Notes under the pieces: model-generated
What the model was told of the DNA's origin: nothing
The model's database searches: none
The model's input: only the letters and a program-made list of their open reading frames with translations
Translations under genes and position numbers: made by a program
Shown: one piece after another, positions 10,322 through 13,190 of the stretch
Layout: each line of letters begins with the position of its first letter
Position numbering within the stretch: position 1 is the stretch's first letter
Origin: an uncultured bacterium
Lineage (GTDB): Bacteria > Bacillota > Clostridia > Lachnospirales > Lachnospiraceae
Reading direction: 5' to 3'
DNA length: 13,190 nucleotides
Assembly: GCA_905215775.1 (NCBI GenBank)
Contig: CAJMRM010000062.1
Coordinates: 1-13,190 of the forward strand

Positions 10322-12733
10322 TTACTTCTGGACAATATTAACGATCTTTTTGGGAACATAGATCTCTTTTACAATGGTGCCTGTGAGCTTATCCTTCACA
10401 GCCTCTTTTCCTGCCGCGATGGCATCTTCCTTGGAGATCTCGGCGGGAACCATGATCACGCCTCTGGTCTTTCCATTGATCTGGACGGCGATCTCGATCT
10501 CATCGTCCTTCATGGCCTCCTCATCGCACTCCGGCCATGTGGCATGGAATACGCTGTCGGTGCCGCCCAGCTCTCTCCAGAGCTCCTCGCCCAGGTGGGG
10601 GGCAAAGGGAGCCAGCAGGATCACAAAGGTCTTTAAGGTCTCTTTGTTGATTCCTCCCTGCTTCTTTGCCAGCTCAGAAAGCTTGTTGTTGTACTCCATA
10701 AAGCCGGAGATCACCGTATTTAAGCTGAACTGGTTAAATCTGGTCTCAATATCATAGACCAGCTTATGGCGCAGCTTCACCATCTCCTTTGTTTCCTCCA
10801 CATCCTTGTCCTTATTTTCCAGAACCAGGTTGTAGAAGCGCTTTAAGAATTTGGAAACGCCCTCGATACCGCGGTCATCCCACTCGGCGTCTAATTCCGG
10901 CGGTCCCACGAACAGCTCGTACATTCTCAGTGCATCGCAGCCGTAATCTCTTACCAGATCGTCCGGAGATACCACGTTGCCCTTGGATTTACTCATCTTA
11001 ATGCCGTTCTTTCCGGTGATCATGCCCTGGTTAAACAGCTTCTTAAAGGGCTCGTCGAAATCCACCACGCCGATGTCGTACAGGAACTTGGTGTAGAATC
11101 TGGAGTACAGCAGATGGAGCACCGCATGCTCTACGCCGCCGATGTACATATCCACCGGAAGATATTTGTCTGCCTTCTCCCTGGATACCAGCTCCTTATC
11201 GTTTTTGCTGTCCACATACCGTAAGAAGTACCAGGAAGAGCCGGCCCACTGGGGCATGGTATTGGTCTCTCTCTTGGCCGGACCGCCGCAGCAGGGACAG
11301 GTCGTGTTGACCCACCAGTCAATGGCTGCCAGAGGAGATTCTCCGGTGCCTGTGGGCTGGTAGCTGTCCACCTCGGGAAGTGTCAGCGGAAGCTGGTCCT
11401 CGGGAACCGGAACGTTGCCGCACTTGGGACAGTGGATGATGGGGATCGGCTCGCCCCAGTAGCGCTGCCTGGAGAATACCCAGTCACGGAGCTTATAGTT
11501 CACCGTTTTCCTTCCAATGCCCATTTCCTCGATCATCACCGGAGCCTCTTTTTTAAGAACAGAGGACTCCATGCCGTTCCAGTCGCCGGAATTGATCATG
11601 GTGCCGGAGGCTTCCGTATAGGCCTCGGTCATGTTCTCGATCTCTTTTCCGTCCTTGGCAATGACCTGGATGATGGGGATATTGAATTTCTTTGCAAATT
11701 CAAAGTCGCGGTCATCGTGGGCCGGTACGCACATGATGGCGCCGGTACCGTAATCAGCTAAAACATAATCGGACAGCCAGATGGGAACCTTTGCGCCGTT
11801 TAAGGGGTTGATGGCGTAGGTTCCTGTGAACACACCGGTCTTTTCCTTATCCTGAAGACGGTCCACATTGGACTTCATGGAAGCGTCGAAGATATATTTC
11901 TCAACGGCCTCCCGGGTCTCGTCGGTGGCCAGCTCCTTTGCCAGCTTATGCTCCGGAGCCAGTACCATGAAGGTAGCTCCGTGTAAGGTATCCGGACGTG
12001 TAGTGTAGACCGTGATCTTATCCTCCCGGCCCTCCACGGGGAAGTCCACCTCTGCACCGTAGGATTTTCCGATCCATTCGGTCTGCATCTTTTTCACCTT
12101 CTCCGGCCAGTCCAGCTTGTCCAGGTCATTTAACAGACGGTCTGCGTAGGCTGTGATCTTAAGCATCCACTGACGCAGGTTCTTTTTTGTCACCGGAGTT
12201 CCGCAGCGCTCGCAGCAGCCGTTGACCACTTCCTCGTTGGCCAGTCCTGTCTTACAGGACGGACACCAGTTGATGGGGAATTCCTTTTCGTAAGCCAGGC
12301 CCTTTTTGAACATCTGGACAAAGATCCACTGGGTCCATTTATAGAAGGCCGGGTCTGTGGTGTTGACCTCCATATCCCAGTCATAAATGGCAGCGATCTC
12401 GCCGATCTGGCGCTTGATGTTCGCCACGTTTTCGGCTGTGGATTTTGCCGGATGCACGCCCATCTTAATGGCATAGTTCTCTGCCGGAAGGCCGAAGGCA
12501 TCCCAGCCCATGGGATGGATCACATATTTTCCTTTTAAAAGCTGGTAGCGGCTCCACACGTCAGAGATCACATAGCCCCTCCAGTGGCCCACATGAAGAC
12601 CGCTGCCGGACGGATACGGGAACATATCCAGGCAGTAATATTTTTCTTTCGTTCCATCGTTTACGTTGATGGGATTCTTTTCCCAGTTTTCCCGCCATTT
12701 TTTTTCAATGGCGGCATGGTTGTACTGTGCCAT
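10322..12733 (-). CDS. leuS: Leucine--tRNA ligase
   Basis: 803 aa from the ATG at 12733 (MAQYNHAAIEKKW), which has GGAGG 8 nt upstream; an in-frame ATG five codons earlier overlaps that site. The enzyme charges tRNA-Leu with leucine using ATP in the cytoplasm. Class I signatures are intact: HVGH (47-50) and KMSKS (579-583). Zinc-type cysteine pairs occur at C157/C160 with C174/C177, C435/C438 and C479/C482. The editing (CP1) domain keeps TTRPDTL (244-250) and GTGAIMCVPAHDDRDFEFA (329-347), including the Asp (D343) that guards against cleavage of Leu-tRNA. The C-terminal tRNA-binding region ends AVQINGKTRG and a helical tail. Length is typical of bacterial LeuRS. It is monocistronic, controlled by the T-box leader upstream. 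Confidence 0.97.
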   Translation of the reverse strand: MAQYNHAAIEKKWRENWEKNPINVNDGTKEKYYCLDMFPYPSGSGLHVGHWRGYVISDVWSRYQLLKGKYVIHPMGWDAFGLPAENYAIKMGVHPAKSTAENVANIKRQIGEIAAIYDWDMEVNTTDPAFYKWTQWIFVQMFKKGLAYEKEFPINWCPSCKTGLANEEVVNGCCERCGTPVTKKNLRQWMLKITAYADRLLNDLDKLDWPEKVKKMQTEWIGKSYGAEVDFPVEGREDKITVYTTRPDTLHGATFMVLAPEHKLAKELATDETREAVEKYIFDASMKSNVDRLQDKEKTGVFTGTYAINPLNGAKVPIWLSDYVLADYGTGAIMCVPAHDDRDFEFAKKFNIPIIQVIAKDGKEIENMTEAYTEASGTMINSGDWNGMESSVLKKEAPVMIEEMGIGRKTVNYKLRDWVFSRQRYWGEPIPIIHCPKCGNVPVPEDQLPLTLPEVDSYQPTGTGESPLAAIDWWVNTTCPCCGGPAKRETNTMPQWAGSSWYFLRYVDSKNDKELVSREKADKYLPVDMYIGGVEHAVLHLLYSRFYTKFLYDIGVVDFDEPFKKLFNQGMITGKNGIKMSKSKGNVVSPDDLVRDYGCDALRMYELFVGPPELDAEWDDRGIEGVSKFLKRFYNLVLENKDKDVEETKEMVKLRHKLVYDIETRFNQFSLNTVISGFMEYNNKLSELAKKQGGINKETLKTFVILLAPFAPHLGEELWRELGGTDSVFHATWPECDEEAMKDDEIEIAVQINGKTRGVIMVPAEISKEDAIAAGKEAVKDKLTGTIVKEIYVPKKIVNIVQK

Positions 12734-12804
12734 GACGATTTCCTCCATTTCCTTTGGTACGGATCACCAGTGTATCTGCCTCACCAGGAACAGGACTTCC
12801 CGGT

Positions 12805-12851
12805 AAAACAAAAATGCCCCAGGTCTCTATCCATTCATAGAGACGTGGGGC
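12805..12851 (-). terminator. Regulated terminator of the leuS T-box
   Basis: Arms of 15 nt (837-851 and 816-830 in the 12,000s) pair with one 2-nt mismatch: GCCCCAC-GTCTCTAT and ATAGAGAC-CTGGGGC, with a 6-nt loop. On the minus strand ATTTTTGTTTT (12805-12815) follows. It is about 70 nt before the leuS start. Confidence 0.9.
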
Positions 12852-13077
12852 TTCATTCACACGCGGTACCACTCTATTTCGTGAAGGCCCTGGGCTTTCA
12901 CGCACTCATTTCCTGATAACGGTCGGACCGGCTCTGCCTACCCAGAGATCGGAAGGATCCCCTTCAGCATGCAACTCCAAGGCGAGTTCAGAATTTCGCG
13001 GAAACCGCTTCACACCACCCAGCGGCTCTCTGGATCCCGTTCCGTCCCTACTGCTCCTCTTCTAAGTTTTTGAACTG
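12805..13077 (-). promoter_or_regulatory. T-box leader of leuS, leucine (CUC) specifier
   Basis: A complete T-box riboswitch. On the minus strand, Stem I begins with the K-turn-type sequence AGAGAGCC (13024-13031). The specifier region GAACTCGCC (12981-12989) contains CTC at 12984-12986, a Leu codon, in the usual GAA-NNN-GCC setting. The T-box sequence AGAGTGGTACCGCG (12862-12875) matches the canonical AGGGTGGNACCGCG with one change and carries the bulge that pairs with the uncharged tRNA 3' end. The terminator follows. Uncharged tRNA-Leu should stabilise the antiterminator and switch on leuS. The specifier assignment agrees with the gene, which supports both. Confidence 0.92.
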
Positions 13078-13083
13078 AAATTT

Positions 13084-13112
13084 AATGTATCATATTTCGG
13101 TTTTTCTGTCAA
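13084..13112 (-). promoter_or_regulatory. Promoter of the leuS T-box transcript
   Basis: A perfect -35 TTGACA (13107-13112), a 17-nt spacer and TACATT (13084-13089) preceded by TG. Start near 13077. Confidence 0.75.
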
Positions 13113-13150
13113 GTGCCGCAGTCCGTTTTCGGGAACGTAAAACTTTCAAA

Positions 13151-13188
13151 AGTAAATTCCATCGTCCGCTTATGCGGTGGATTTTACT
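13151..13188. repeat. Bulged inverted repeat at the right edge
   Basis: AGTAAATTCCA-TCGT-CCGC (13151-13169) and GCGG-TGGATTTTACT (13174-13188) pair with one mismatch and a 4-nt bulge. It may be the terminator of a minus-strand gene beyond the window, though the T run after it (TTTT, then G) is short. The neighbouring gene is not visible. Confidence 0.35.
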
Positions 13189-13190
13189 CC

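Overview
The window reads as ordinary chromosome of a spore-forming, anaerobic, fairly GC-rich member of the Bacillota. The family Lachnospiraceae is an inference from protein sequence style, the pyruvate:ferredoxin oxidoreductase start, a T-box-controlled leuS and a Cys/Gly-rich coat-like protein. Nothing was searched against a database. No CRISPR array, IS element, phage gene, tRNA or rRNA was seen.

Layout. Positions 1-55 (minus) are the first 18 codons of nifJ, with a promoter and a 14-bp palindrome upstream. A VanW/G5 membrane protein (484-2379, minus) ends at a strong terminator. A shared promoter region separates it from a PHP-domain phosphoesterase/exonuclease (plus), which probably starts at a TTG. 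This gene converges on a two-gene minus operon: a self-processing P1 (DmpA-type) peptidase followed by a short precorrin-2 dehydrogenase. Next comes an 80-aa HPr-like protein without the phosphorylatable His, whose promoter carries a Rex-like palindrome. It converges on, and overlaps by 26 bp, a long AlaX tRNA-editing protein. The 248-bp region between alaX and the next gene holds a vegetative promoter for alaX, a 28-bp palindrome and a sigma-K-like promoter for an 85-aa protein with 19 Cys and 19 Gly.

The second half has a 54-aa small protein (minus), two unrecognised genes in tandem (145 and 93 aa, plus), a secreted YkuD-fold protein that appears to lack its catalytic Cys and His (minus), and an RpiR-type regulator with eroded sugar-phosphate motifs (minus). 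It ends with leuS (minus) and a complete T-box leader: promoter, specifier CUC, T-box sequence and terminator.

Together these are housekeeping genes (leucine charging, tRNA-Ala proofreading, pyruvate metabolism, tetrapyrrole oxidation) mixed with envelope and possible spore genes. The most interesting points are three proteins that keep a known fold but seem to have lost its catalytic or ligand-binding residues (HPr-like, YkuD-like, RpiR-like), and the compact regulatory region 6607-6854.
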